Below are positions 1-12,440 of a stretch of DNA of 64,000 bases, piece after piece. Source of the DNA: Circinella umbellata (Eukaryota > Mucoromycota > Mucoromycetes > Mucorales > Lichtheimiaceae); NCBI GenBank assembly GCA_025093555.1, contig JAIWNF010000046.1, forward strand, positions 62,001 to 126,000, in the 5' to 3' direction. The first letter of the stretch is position 1; each line of letters begins with the position of its first letter. The notes beneath the pieces were generated by a model that made no database searches, was not told where the DNA came from, and saw nothing but the letters and a program-made list of their open reading frames with translations. The position numbers were made by a program, and so were the translations under genes.

Positions 1-1328
1 ATACAATTCAAATTCAGTGCCATAGTAAACATTTGTGAACTTTGTGCAAACCATAATCCTTCCAATTCCCATAATAATGGATCGGCAACTTGTTGTTTGT
101 CAGATAAAAATCGACCCAGATCAGAGCATTCAATACCACCCGAACGAGCCATTGGATTTGCATCCCAATGATCATACCACCATGTTTGGAAATCATCTGG
201 GTATTTCAATTCTGCCATGTAATGGACAGCCTTTGCACTATCATATTTGGTTTCTCTTAATCGACCATGATATGTTTTTGCTTTATCCCAAAATGAAAGT
301 GATGGGGTGGATGATGTCCATGTATGAACATATCCACCGACAAAATTACCCATTTTATCGTTGGCAACAGGTGGATTACAGAATCCACGACAATTAACGG
401 GTGTCCAAGTTTCTACAGCTGTGTCATTCGTTCCCCATAATTCCCAAAAGGCCGAAACAATGGCTGCCATAATAGGTGCATGAGGTGTTACTCCATGTTT
501 CTTAGATGCCAAACAAACGTGTTGCCAAATAGTTGAATCCACATGAATAGCTCGTATTTCTGTTTCGTGTCGTGCTTTTGTTTTATCTGTGACAGCTCGA
601 AAATCACCTGCCCATTCCATTGGAAACCAATAATGCTTAAATGGCTGGGGTAAATAGGACTTGATTTTTTCAGTTAGATTCAAACTGACCTTATCCCATG
701 TTGTTAATTTTGGTGGTTCAAGATGCTCATAGGCTGGTAATAATGCTTTTTCTGGACTCGACTTGATAATATAACTTGATATGGATCGTGTTGCTGAAGT
801 TGGTGTATGCTTATTTAATTCTGTATAAAGTTCGCGCCAAAAAATAGCGACACTTGAACCATCCCCAATACTATGGTGGATTGCTAGTGTAATGCTACAT
901 TCTGTTGGTCTGTCGTCATGGACACCGATTCTTAAATGCCAAAGTGGAACAGTATGGTCATTAAGGTCGTATTCACGATCAGTTTCATTACCAATGGTAG
1001 TTGAAAGTGTCGTTCCCTCTTCCCAGAATGTTGATTGTGTATCAATGCTTACAATGGAAGCCAAGTCGAATTGTTCGAGACGAATAAAATGAATAGTGGG
1101 TTTATCAAAATCGGCAATAGCAAGTGAAAGTTGTGGATGTTTTTCGACGAGACACTTCAGGGGTACATAAAGTTGATCTAGATAAAATTGGGTAAGAGTA
1201 CCATCTTTCTGTTGCTGTCGTGAAGGGTGACGAAGAAGTGCTGTACAAGTGACTGACCCATAACCATTATTCAAGTATTTGGAAGCCTGATACTTTTCCA
1301 ACACACCTAAAGCTCGTTCGATTTGCAT
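1..1328 (-). CDS. alcohol O-acetyltransferase-like (AATase) protein, 3' end off window
   Basis: The minus-strand frame is open from an ATG at 1328 to the window edge (442 codons, no intron seen). The start follows a T-rich run and gives an N-terminus MQIERALGVLEKYQ, as expected for acyltransferases of the BAHD/condensation fold. Residues 151-157 read HHSIGDG, the HxxxD catalytic motif in which the second His is the general base. Later motifs such as NCRGFCNPP and GNFVGGYV fit the second half of an AATase (PF07247) fold. The C-terminal DFGWG-type motif would lie outside the window. Likely role, from family knowledge: transfer of an acyl group from acyl-CoA to an alcohol or another hydroxyl/amine. 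The substrate cannot be told from sequence. Confidence 0.75.
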   Translation of the reverse strand, partial: MQIERALGVLEKYQASKYLNNGYGSVTCTALLRHPSRQQQKDGTLTQFYLDQLYVPLKCLVEKHPQLSLAIADFDKPTIHFIRLEQFDLASIVSIDTQSTFWEEGTTLSTTIGNETDREYDLNDHTVPLWHLRIGVHDDRPTECSITLAIHHSIGDGSSVAIFWRELYTELNKHTPTSATRSISSYIIKSSPEKALLPAYEHLEPPKLTTWDKVSLNLTEKIKSYLPQPFKHYWFPMEWAGDFRAVTDKTKARHETEIRAIHVDSTIWQHVCLASKKHGVTPHAPIMAAIVSAFWELWGTNDTAVETWTPVNCRGFCNPPVANDKMGNFVGGYVHTWTSSTPSLSFWDKAKTYHGRLRETKYDSAKAVHYMAELKYPDDFQTWWYDHWDANPMARSGGIECSDLGRFLSDKQQVADPLLWELEGLWFAQSSQMFTMALNLNC

Positions 1329-2215
1329 TTTTTTTTTTACTTCTTTTTTCGTCTCTTATTGATTGAAATAGAAAAATATAGTATAGCAAAGCTATTTTAT
1401 TTCTTATTAATGCTATTAGTATAATTACAGTGTCATGATCCCAATAAAGTTTTATTTACTTTAAATATATTTTCTTTTGTTTCGTATCGTGCGAAAAAAA
1501 AAGTGAAAGGGAAAGAAAGAATAAAATTTTTACTTTGGTTTATATAATTACGGTTGTGGGTATTGTACCTGACCTATCGTTGTACAGTTCCGCAGCATTC
1601 AAACGGAACTTATATCATTTGATTTTTTTGATTGCTATAATTAAAACCATGGTATAATTTCTTACAGATCACTGCTTCCAATTATCATTACTATTAATTA
1701 GTAGCGTTTTTTAGGAATTAAAGTTGATGTTGATGTTTACCATGACTTTTTAGCATGACACAGAATATCTAAATTAGGATACAGTTAGCCAATAGCGTCT
1801 TGATTTAAATTATGACAATATATGAATGTGTTTTTAAGATATTTAGCTTGTTCACATGATCACAGTTTGTTACTGATGAGCTGAAAAAAAAAACGAATAC
1901 CATGCAACGGAAGTAATATAAAAATGTTTATGATTGATACTTGCATATAACATAAACATAAAATAAAAGAAGAAGCTGGATACATTATTATGCTTTCCAC
2001 CAGTATGTTTATTTGATGCAGAACTGTTTGTACATGTTTAACACATGGACTACTCCGCTACTGTGCTAGTATAAATATAAAATAAGCTTACTATTGTACA
2101 TAAAAAAGAGTGTGTGGACGTAAAAGCTTGGTTCTTTTCCCTTTCTTTCACTTGCTTTTTATTTGTACTTTATTTTCTACCTTTTCTTTTTTTATTAATT
2201 TTTAATGGTATTATA
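1329..2215. other. divergent intergenic region
   Basis: Non-coding stretch between the divergent acetyltransferase-like and transporter genes. It is AT-rich with short homopolymer runs. It presumably holds both promoters, but I see no recognisable coding or RNA gene. Confidence 0.5.
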
Positions 2216-3578
2216 ATGTTAGACTCTAATAAAATCAATACTGAAAATCCTATAAATGATGAACAGACACAGCTTTTAAAAACAAGCGAACAATCAACTT
2301 CTTCACAACAATATGATGCTATAACTACTGGTGTTAATAATGATACAGAAGGAATAGCAGGAGGAGTGACATCCCTACTACCTACCTCAAAACGGGAAGC
2401 GCTTGGTTTACTTTCAATTTCCATATCCACATTAGGTGTTGCAAGCGGTGCAACATTTGTCAAATTAGCCAGCAAAATATTTCCAACTTCACAGATCCTG
2501 GTTGTACGTTTTGCTTCTCAATGTATTCTCAGTTTGATTGGTTGTTATTGTTTTGGGGTGCATCCACTACCACAAAAAGGAAATGGTGGACGGAAATGGG
2601 TATTTATTCGAGGATTTGTAGGATCCTTGAGTTCAATCACATTATACTATTCTCTAAGATTTTTATCATTAGCTGATGCAACAGGTAATAACAGTAATAT
2701 CCTTCTTTTTATAGTAATTATGTGTCTAGATACATTTTATATATATAACTATTGACATATCTTAAAAAAAAAAGCTTAAACTCCCGAATATTTATATTTT
2801 ATATATAGTGATCATGAACACGCATCCGGTTTTTGCAGCTATATTTGGCGCCATCATACTTGGTGAACCTTTTGGATGGTTTGAACGACTTTGTGCATTG
2901 ATTTGCATTATTGGTGCAACACTGGTGACCAAGCCCACATTTCTTTTTGGATTACCATCACAACCACCTTTGCAATTGTTACCGCCCATTGATCCATTTT
3001 TTACTACAAGTAGTAGTAGTATTTTAATGGAAGATCCAATTTCTACTTTTAACCCACGTACTGTTGGAATTATATCTGCAATACTAGCTTCCATGACCTC
3101 TGCAGCTGCCTATGTAAGCGTTCGAATTGCAGGTTCAAGAGCACATTTTTTGAATCACATGTTGTCACTTTCGGTTATATCAACTGTTTTGAATTCACTA
3201 AATTTTCAAGGCTTCATTATGCCTCATGGAGCTTATCAATATGAAGTCCTTATGGCCATGGCAGTTACTACGTTTATTGGACAATGTTTTCTTAATCGAG
3301 GGTAAATTATAAAAATGAAAAGAGTTCCTCTCACGTATAAGTAATCCTCATAATTTTTTTTAATTTATTTTTTTTATAGATTACAAATGGCACCCTCCGG
3401 TATTGGAACTTTAATGTGTACAAATGAAATTTGGTTATCATTTTTATTTGGTGCTGTTGTATTTGAAGATTATCCAGATTATCTAAGTGTCTTAGGAGCT
3501 ATTCTGATTATGACTGTTAGTGTATCACTTGGTTATAAAAAATGGAATACTAAAAATAATAATAATAACAATGGATAG
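2216..3578 (+). CDS. EamA/DMT-superfamily membrane transporter
   Basis: Three exons (2216-2684, 2809-3301, 3380-3578) join in phase to 386 aa. An in-frame GTG lies further upstream, but the first in-frame ATG is at 2216. A polar N-terminus of about 65 residues precedes a series of hydrophobic helices (roughly ten). Typical EamA signatures are visible: SLADATVIMNTHPVF across the first splice junction, IILGEPFG at the end of the first repeat, and MAPSGIGTLMCTNEIW at the second. Two EamA repeats are expected and seen. The family moves small metabolites or nucleotide sugars across membranes, and the SLC35G-like subgroup is the closest resemblance. Substrate and membrane are unknown. Intron sites interrupt both EamA repeats. 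Confidence 0.85.
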
Positions 3579-4003
3579 CCAATCAAGTAGTATTTTAAGT
3601 TTATAATCATTATACCCCCTTGTATATTTGCATTTATATACACACCTCACTAGTATCTATCGTTTTACTTGATTTCAATACATATGTAAATCCAATTCTG
3701 TTATTTATTTGCACACATACATACTTTTATTTACATTACGTATTCTCGTAACATAATACAATACTAAATTTATTCTTCCTTGTAATTATTTGAATGATGG
3801 TGATCCGCGAAACACTGTATTATTTTTAGTTCTCTTTTTTTTTTAAAAAAAAGGCTAGATTTGTTTACATTAATAATGGATGAATGGAATTACCAACCAA
3901 CCATCTTTGAGGTTTATAATAATAATAGTAATAATAATAATTAAGTAAAAGTTTAAAGAGATTATTCTCTCACGTGTAAAAAATAAAAAATAACGAATGG
4001 AAA
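3579..4003. other. convergent 3' region
   Basis: The 425-bp space between convergent genes, with T- and A-runs suited to 3' ends. No gene seen. Confidence 0.4.
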
Positions 4004-4619
4004 TTATCGTAAAAATGTATCATCTAACGTCATGTCTGCTCCCGTAAATAATTGTAATAATTCTTCTTGAGTAAGTTTGCTCATATCTACATTGCCTGCA
4101 AAAGAATTTTCGATATAAGTAAAAAAAAAGTCAATTATTTCAAGATGAATGTATAAATATATCTATTACGTACCATCCTGTTGAGAAAAATTTGAATCGA
4201 CAATCGATGCATCCCATTCCATGTCCATTACTCTTGAAAACTCTTCTTGTTGCATTTGATTACCTTGTGGTTGTGGCTCAGTTTGTTGTTGTTGTTGCAG
4301 TACTTGAGAGTGTTGTTGCTGTACATGTTGCTGTACGTGTTGCTGCTGTGATTGCATTTGTTGTTGTTGATGCATCATAATAAACTGATCAAATGGATTT
4401 AATTCTTCTTCGTGGTCAGGAGTAGCAAGAGCAGAAGGTGTCCGTGGTGCATATTTGTGCCTTGGGTATCGTGGTGTCCTTAGAGTTTCATCCATGGGTG
4501 TTAAATAATTATTTGTAGGCATGGAAGATGAATACGACGCCTGATGTTGTTGTTTAGGTGACCCAGTGGTCCGTGTTGTAGGTGAATAAGGAGCAAATCG
4601 TCTTGATGTGGGTTGTGTC

Positions 4620-4668
<49 letters not shown>

Positions 4669-6469
4669 GCTGAGATGCTATTTGTTGTTGATGTTGAACA
4701 GGGGGTGATCCAATATGCATATTAGCAATGGATCGATTTAATGTACTGCCAGGAGAACTAGGCCCTGGTGGAGGAGGTGGGAATCCAGACACAGAAGGAA
4801 CAGATGATGCATGATGTTGGATGGTATCTGATAATGAAGAAGGAATATCTACTGTAGCTGGTAATGAATGCCTTTGTTGAGGTGGTATACGCCCGCTTTT
4901 AATTGCTTTTATCAATTCTCTTTCGTCTAATAGTCGTTGGACAAGAACAGCTTTTTTACCGGTGGCTGGTTTACCTCGTTGTCGTAACATCTCTTTTAGT
5001 TCAGATACAGTAATATCGTCGAAATCCACCTTTTCCAATTGTTCGTCTAGTTTACGTTGACGCTGTTCTTTATCCAATTGCAATGATGCATTAGGTCGCT
5101 GCACACGTTGAATTTGGATTGGCATTGTACGAGATGGAAATGGAGCTGTTGATTGTTGCTTAGTACTGCCTGTCGGTGTGGTGGAGGATGGAGTAGTGCT
5201 TGCAAGAGGTGTTGAAGTAGTAGTAGATGACGTCTTAGTTGAAGTAGAACCTGTAGATGCTGCTCCAGTGGCCCGTGTTATGGAAGCTGCGGATGATTTC
5301 GTATTAGAGACTGCAGGTGCACGTGGCATACGTCCGACACGCATAGTCGGTTGTTGTCGTTGAGGTGGATCCACGGTAATTGATGCCGACCGTCTACGTT
5401 CCAAGCCCGTTTGTGCATGATGATCTGATGAAAAGTTGGGTAACGAAGAAGGCTCAAATGATTGAGCCATGGCGCTAGATGACTGTTGTTGTTGTGATTG
5501 CTGCTGCTGGTGTTGTTTTCGCAAGTTTGGCTTCCGTGCGTAATTTACACGAAATCGAGCTTGAAGTTCATTTAAACGTCGTTGATGATCTACTTCATTG
5601 GATGAAGAAGAGGATGATATAGGAATAGGATTCGTATTACGCTTACTTGTTGAGCCACTACTACCAGAGGATACTGTAGATGAAGAAGATCGTCGATTTG
5701 TAGTTTCTTTTTTAATGGCACTAGGCTTTTTGGCACGTATGGTTGCACTAGTGGCAGCAGCTGTATTACTGGTAGTAATAGTGTCAGCTGGTCGTTGTTG
5801 TTGTGGTTGCTGATTCTGTAGGGTGGTGTGACCAAACATAGCAGAAAGATTTGACCGGACAGGTGCCGAAGTACTAATGTTTACCGTTGTAGAAGAAGAC
5901 GAAGAAGTAGTAGTAGTAGGAATGAATTCATCCTCTTGGTGCTCTTCTCGTTCTTTCCGTAATTCCATTTGTTTTTGCTGTTCTTGTAGTAACTGCTGTT
6001 GCCTTAAAAAATTAGGGTCTGATAATAATATGGCTTGTTGGACTTGCTCATTTAAAAACATGTCATCATTTTGAAGTTTTAAGATAGTATTATTGTCGTT
6101 GAAATCATTATTGTTGCTATGGAAATGTTGTTGCTGTTGCTGCTGTTGCTGTTGGTCTTGTTGGCCAAAAATATCCCATTCTCCCGTTGAAGTCGTTGTT
6201 TGTGGGAATTGACCAAACGCGTCGTTGAAAAAAGGAGAGTCAAGTGAATGCGAATGAAGGCCGAGTGAAAGGTATGAAGCAAGTGCATCGTCAGTCCAAT
6301 CTTGTTGATTTTGCTGTGCTCGAAACATGGAATCCAAAGAATGACTCAAATAAGGATCGTCATTATTAATGTTATTATCAATGTTATCTTTTCGTGGTTG
6401 TTGATTATCGTTAAGATTGTTGTTATTGTTATTAATATTATTGTCGTTATTATTATTATAATAGTACAT
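4004..6469 (-). CDS. polyQ-rich SAP-domain protein
   Basis: Two exons (6469-4174, then 4095-4004) give 795 aa. A 78-bp intron sits just before the C-terminus, and the last exon ends MTLDDTFLR. Residues about 481-525 form a SAP domain (ITVSELKEMLRQRGKPATGK, followed by VLVQRLLDE), a putative DNA/RNA-binding helix-loop-helix. The rest is low complexity: an N/Q-rich N-terminus, Ser/Thr-rich tracts, a polyQ run of about 18 around residue 600 and Q-rich blocks near the end. An acidic-hydrophobic C-terminal tail follows. This composition suggests a nuclear chromatin or transcription regulator, which is inference. I cannot name an orthologue. Confidence 0.85.
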
Positions 6470-6700
6470 GGTTAAAAAATGGTTGGCTGGTTGATTGTTA
6501 TATATATATATATATGTATGTGTATGGGTTATGTGCTAGATAGTAATGAAGTGGAAAAAAGAGAGGGGAAGAAAGCAAGAAGAAAAAAAAAGATAGTTGA
6601 GTTCTATAAACAAAACATACAACGTTGAATAAAAAGAAGTCTAAAATATTTACAGGAAAAAGAAAGATTGAAAATGTGCTGTTATTTTTGTAATGGAAGC

Positions 6701-6733
<33 letters not shown>

Positions 6734-9513
6734 AAGGCAAAAAGAAGTCGAAAAAAAAGTTCCAGCTCTTAAAGCCCTTATGCAAAAAATAAAAATAAAT
6801 AAATAAAGCTGTAGCTTATAGAAATTTCTAACCCGGTCTTTTGGTATAAATATTAGCCGTCAATAGTTTGATAAAATCAGAAAATTGGCCCGTCAACCTT
6901 TCTATCTTTTATTGAGCATTGTGATGTTAAAAAGCATTACAGTAAAAAAAAAAACCCATTTTCGTGTTTTGTTTTGGCTTATAATGGATTACACATTATT
7001 ACAGCGTCGCATCAAGCACGTTTTTTTTTTTATTCAAACCCAAACATTAACTTTTGAGTAAAAAAAAAAAGTGTGGGGTTTGTTAATGTGATTGGATGAA
7101 TGGGATGAAACGATTATTATATATCTCTTTGTAATATCATCTCCTCTAACATCGGATCATCCAAAAAAAAAAAAGCCACCACACTTTTTATAGAATCATC
7201 TCAAACTTTAAAACAGTTGTTTCCCGCCGAATCTCGCTCCGGTCCCGCCGACAAGACGAGATTTAACATTTTGTGTTACCCAACAAACAATTTTTCTTTT
7301 GTCATCTTCAGAATCGTCGTGCATCCCATCCGTGTTCGTATTTCCTTTTTTTCAGTTTTTTTATTGTGGGGTGAGAAAAATTTATGTGTTTCAATTTATG
7401 CAATGTGTTTGTTATCAAATCTCCCAAGTAAACTAATTATGTTCAAAAAGTAGTTGACTGCTACGTAGTTGTATTCAGTGATTCATATAAGCAAGAGCTA
7501 AAATAGTCTAACCTTTAAAATACTGCATGTTAAATAACTCTTAAGTATTTTGTCATAATTATGTCATAAGTAAATAATCATAGCAACGAATGATTTAAAT
7601 GAATATTATAAGACTTGACTTCTTTAGATTTAACTTAAAAAAAGAGGATTTCGTTGTACACATAAACATGCGTAATGGTGTATCATCATTTCGGACCATT
7701 GCCTGATATAGCTATTCCGTTCTCGAGTTTATTATACTTTTGAATGATTGGATGACTCTGGCAAACCAACAACCCACTTTCAGAAACAAATATATCAAAA
7801 CTGTTTGACATCTCCGAATCAAGAAAGAACCGTCGTTATAATAAATTAGCATCAAACCAAGAGTACATATCCTAGAACATGTTATCCTGGATATACTCAG
7901 TAACATCATATTTCTCTAAATGAAGAGGGTTTGATAATTGTAATTTTCTTATACATGTATATTGGCTGATTGCAACAGTTTCACACGTAAAAAAAAGGTT
8001 TCAAGCCAAGGTGAAATTTTGTTTATATGTACGCGATGTGCATATATAATAATAAACGTGTTCATATACAAAGATATCATGTGAGATTAGATATATCTTT
8101 CCTCATCGTCATTGTCGGCTTATTAAGTCAAAGATGATCAAGTGAGGAATATTCAAAATGGTTATTTCTTTTGAATATAGCATAGAATTACATAAACTAA
8201 TATATTAGACTGAAATCAATCACCTCGGTAAATTATTTTCTTAAGACCAAATGGCGTGCAGAAAATCTCTCTGTATATCACCTTAACATCAACAGTAAAA
8301 ACGAGGATTAAGTTAAAAATAGCAATAATGCTTATTATGGTAGGCTCAGTGAATAAGAAAAAAAACTCATCATATGTTCGGAAAACAATAAGGTCTCCAG
8401 ATCGACTATGTAACAATAGGACCAATACAAAAAAACATAAGATTGTCATGACTTGAAAGATACATATATTGTTTTCACATATTATTGTAGTACAATTAAC
8501 CACCTTCTATTATAATTATGTATGTTAATTGTATTACGTTTTCTATTTAGGTGTGGCAATGTAGAGCTCATCTTGTGAACTTAACTATGTGAAACAAACT
8601 TTGCTTCATTTTATACAACGCTAAAAGACAATAGTAGTAACATTTATGTTTTTAGATTATCAGTCAGAATAGACGTGTACCCAAAAGTACCTGAAGAAAA
8701 GTATCTTTTTTTTCTTTTTAGATTTTTGTTTATTTTTGGATACTATGATACATCTCACTCAGCTTACTAATACCCCATACTCTAGTCAATATTATCAGCT
8801 ATGAATTTTTATATAAAAAACAATAACAAAAAATAACAAAAATAAGAGTAAAGCTATAAGGCCCAAAAAGGAGGACTCAAACATCGACTTCCTTTATATA
8901 TATATATATCCCGTTGGGATTAATTTTTTATTATGATAGTCACACTTATAAGTAATAATTCAAAGAGGTGTGCCATCGAAAGAGCAAAAATACAAATGAA
9001 TTGAAAGAGAGATGAAGCAATAGAGCAGAAGACAACGTAAATCAAATAGTAAAAGATTAATATTGCTAAAGTAGCAAAACATCGACTTCTTCCATTCTAC
9101 TTGACTAGAAAGATTGGCTACTTTACTTTTACGTATTACTAAAAACTGGAAGTACTCAAAAATTTAGTGCACCCATCATATAATACAACGTAATTGTTTA
9201 TTAGGATAATTCACGTTCGTTGAAATAATATATGTTAAGCGATAATGATTTTATATTGTTAAAATCTAGTACAGAGGTATTATGTCTTTAGGGGGGAAAA
9301 TGGCCCGCGAAACTTTAGAAAAAAAAAATAATATCAAAAATTTTCGTGCATAAAAAATAGAAAATAAGAAAGCTTGTTTATGTAAGGATTGCATTATCAA
9401 CCAGAATTGCATGTACTACTTTTATGTTGAAGATAAAATATAAATCATTTATTACGTATATCATTAATAAAAAAAATTAAACTATAAAAACTTTATTATC
9501 CTTTTTGTTAACT
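6470..9513. other. 3-kb non-coding stretch
   Basis: No convincing gene on either strand. Short open frames are AT-driven and lack domain-like sequence. It includes a slightly GC-richer patch at about 7217-7260, possibly an upstream control region of the SAP-domain gene, which is inference. Confidence 0.5.
6702..6731. repeat. poly(A) homopolymer of 30
   Basis: Thirty consecutive A on the plus strand, about 235 bp upstream of the SAP-gene start, so a poly(T) tract in that gene's sense strand. Such tracts exclude nucleosomes in fungal promoters (established). Its role here is inferred. Confidence 0.8.
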
Positions 9514-11042
9514 TTAAGCCTTGTTCTTCCTTTTTCTTCCGCGTTCCATAATAAATTCCTCCCAATCTTTAAACGTAACGATATCCTCTTCAAAATCAGT
9601 TTCAATTTCATTTAATGCAGAGAGAATAATAGACTCCAAATGTGGATCAATTGTAACAGTTTCGTATTCATCTTCTTCAGCTTCACATCCTTCTGTGCTA
9701 TCAGATCGTAAATTGACTTCATCTTCTTCAAAAAAGTGCATCGTTTGAAGCTCGTGCATACGTTTTGTCTCCAAGACAGTGTTGAATTTTGTGTAGTTAG
9801 TTAAGACCAATCGTTTTAAAGATAAAACAGCTGCTAATAATCTGGCAAATGAGGCAGCATGATTTTCTTCTTTTGGCATAATGTACGATCCTTTTTTATA
9901 CGTAATACTGTGTTTCTCTGAAATATACCTAGTTGCAAATATAACCAGTTTCAGACCTTGCCATTGGCAAGTTATGGCTTCAAATTTCTTCATAATGCTA
10001 ATACTACCGAGTTGATCCGTCCATTTCCTGAGCATCAAATTTTGTAGCGTTTCCCTTTAACAAAATCTGCTTTAATACCTTTTAATGTTGGTTTTTCCTC
10101 AGTTGATAAGTAGTCAGAATTGTCGTTTATGTTACGTAATATGAAATCAACCCGCTGGTTTTTGGCGTCATTAAACTCTTTGGTTATACTAGAATAACAA
10201 TCGGCTCGTTTAGATGTGAAGTTTTTGTCATGTAAAAAAGAATTGTCCCAAACTGCTGAGTAGACATGAGTTCTGTACCATGATTCATTATGGTCGTTTT
10301 GCAAGAGCTGACCGGAGGACCAAAGTTCGACAGATATTGCTAAAGCTAATCTAATGTAGCGACATGTAGGAGTGATAATCGTGGCGTCGGTGTAAAAATC
10401 TGCTAATAGTTTATCAAGATCACATTTTGATTTACATTTGGCTATTAGTATTAACATTTCTCGTTCTTTTCGAGTTGTAGATGGTTGTAGATGAAGCTGA
10501 AAATCTCTAATGAGCTGTGGTAAATAAGGGTGGAAACGGGTTGCAATCTTGTCTTTCATTAAATCAAGGTTTCCTTCGATACCAAACTTTTCACATAAGT
10601 ATTTCATTTTATCAACATGGTCCATTTTTTGAAATTTAGAAAATTCGGCATTTTTTTGGTTATTTGGTTGTTGAGTTTTATTGGTAAGTACGTTATTATC
10701 AAGTGCATTTATGAGGTGAGGTGTGTAGAATATCTTTTTAACATGACTTGATGTACATATATCATATATAACGTTGGGTAACGTCTCCATTTTTTCTTTT
10801 TCATCACTAGTATAATTCACGTTACTTTTATTATATACTTTAAGCGCTTCTTCTACGTAAACGTCTCCTAATTCTTTCAAATCAGCATCAATAAGGGAAA
10901 CTCCTAAGCCTTCATCGACTAATACACGCGCGACCTTTTCGTATTTCCACTGTGAAACCGGATTTTCTGCCAAATAGACAGATATGATTCTTCTGATTGT
11001 AGATTTATCTTCTTTTAAATTGAGAGAAAAGGTTTGTGACAT
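9514..11042 (-). pseudogene. frameshifted member of a repetitive Mucoromycota protein family
   Basis: An ATG at 11042 opens a 335-codon frame ending near 10035. The neighbouring frame then continues for about 174 codons to 9514 with a coherent C-terminus (MLRKWTDQLGSISIMKKFEA, then an acidic tail and a basic end). The two halves overlap at about 10035-10055, where a single missing or extra base would unite them. I recognise the style of a large lineage-specific family of unknown function, with blocks such as ISVELWSSGQLL and NESWYRTHVYSAVWDNSFL. No catalytic motif is evident. It could be a recent pseudogene, a sequencing error, or use an unseen tiny intron. A second, short copy of part of this gene lies at 13868-14030. 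Confidence 0.65.
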
Positions 11043-11338
11043 TGTAGATAGAGTACGTAAGAGAATAAAAAAAAGCTGTTTAACATTCGAAGAGAAATCT
11101 TGGTGCGATTAAATTCAAGCATGACAAATTTTTGCTGACGTAGACAGATTGCTGGCTCCCTTTTTTTTTTTGTGTCTCAACACCTCTTAAAAATATTCCC
11201 ACTTTTTATTTCCTATGACTTCAATTACACTATAATATTTTGATTATCATCGCAGTATATCCACAGTTATATAGTTACCACCCTTTATTATTTGTGAATT
11301 AAACCGTCGAGTCGAACATAAAATGATGACATCCCTTT

Positions 11339-11362
11339 GTTAATTTAATTAATTAAATTAAC
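11339..11362. repeat. 24-bp perfect palindrome
   Basis: An AT-rich inverted repeat without spacer (GTTAATTTAATT and its exact complement), about 130 bp before the satellite array. It could form a cruciform. Function unknown. Confidence 0.8.
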
Positions 11363-11489
11363 GTGGTATCTTTGACGATGTAGGTTGATGGTCAATTTAT
11401 TGTTTTATAAAAACTACTAATTGTTTATACTGGCGTATTGAGACTATATTGCTAACGCCCTTGTCTCTATTTTTATTCAATATTATGTG

Positions 11490-12440
11490 AGGGTATTCGG
11501 ATCATGGTCACGACTAATGCTTGGGATGTGGGTTTATTGATACAGCATCCACGGTTGTTGATATGGGCTATTGAGGCAGTATCGTGAAGACAACCAACAA
11601 GTATATGTACAGACCTTCATCTTTTCAATCTTCTGTGGTGGTATTCCGATTATGGTCACGACTAATGCTTGGGATGTGGGTTTATTGATACAGCATCCAC
11701 GGTTGTTGATATGGGCTATTGAGGCAGTATCGTGAAGACAACCAACAAGTATATGTACGGACTTTCATCTTTTCAATCTTCTGTGGTGGTATTCCGATTA
11801 TGGTCACGACTAATGCTTGGGATGTGGGTTTATTGATACAGCATCCACGGTTGTTGATATGGGCTATTGAGGCAGTATCGTGAAGACAACCAACAAGTAT
11901 ATGTACGGACTTTCATCTCTTCAATCTTCTGTGGTGGTATTCCGATTATGGTCACGACTAATGCTTGGGATGTGGGTTTATTGATACAGCATCCACGGTT
12001 GTTGATATGGGCTATTGAGGCAGTATCGTGAAGACAACCAACAAGTATATGTACGGACTTTCATCTTTTCAATCTTCTGTGGTGGTATTCCGATTATGGT
12101 CACGACTAATGCTTGGGATGTGGGTTTATTGATACAGCATCCACGGTTGTTGATATGAGCTATTGAGGCAGTATCGTCACGACAACCAACAAGTATATGT
12201 ACGGACTTTCATCTTTTCAATCTTCTGTGGCGGTATTCCGATTATGGTCACGACTAATGCTTGGGATGTGGGTTTATTGATACAGCATCCACGGTTGTTG
12301 ATATGGGCTATTGAGGCAGTATCGTCACGACAACCAACAAGTATATGTACGGACTTTCATCTTTTCAATCTTCTGTGGTGGTATTCCGATTATGGTCACG
12401 ACTAATGCTTGGGATGTGGGCTTGTTGATACATCGTTGAC
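11490..12440. repeat. 148-bp tandem satellite, six full units plus a partial one
   Basis: The landmark ATGGTCACGACTAATGC recurs at 11504, 11652, 11800, 11948, 12096, 12244 and 12392, an exact 148-bp period with only a few substitutions between units. Units 1-4 carry GTGAAGACAACC, while units 5 and 6 carry GTCACGACAACC at the same place. The seventh unit decays after about 35 bp. The period is not a multiple of three, so no frame is kept from unit to unit. The short open frame across units (12163-12405) is therefore an accident. The unit looks less AT-rich than its surroundings. Confidence 0.93.

Noticed and set aside
2114..2215. N-terminal extension of the transporter from a GTG
   Set aside because: Non-ATG starts are unlikely here, and the extension adds a hydrophobic stretch not expected before the polar N-terminus.
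6498..6785. 95-codon frame rich in Phe
   Set aside because: It is the translation of the poly(A/T) tract and flanks, with no protein character.
7217..7453. 78-codon plus-strand frame
   Set aside because: Starts in a GC-richer patch but has no domain pattern. Treated as upstream control DNA.
8216..8503. 95-codon hydrophobic minus-strand frame
   Set aside because: AT-driven, overlaps another frame on the opposite strand, no motif or splice context.
12163..12405. 80-codon frame across the satellite
   Set aside because: It reads through repeat units whose 148-bp period shifts the frame each time, so it is a chance opening.
11490..12440. CRISPR-like array
   Set aside because: The whole unit is repeated without unique spacers, so it is a tandem satellite.
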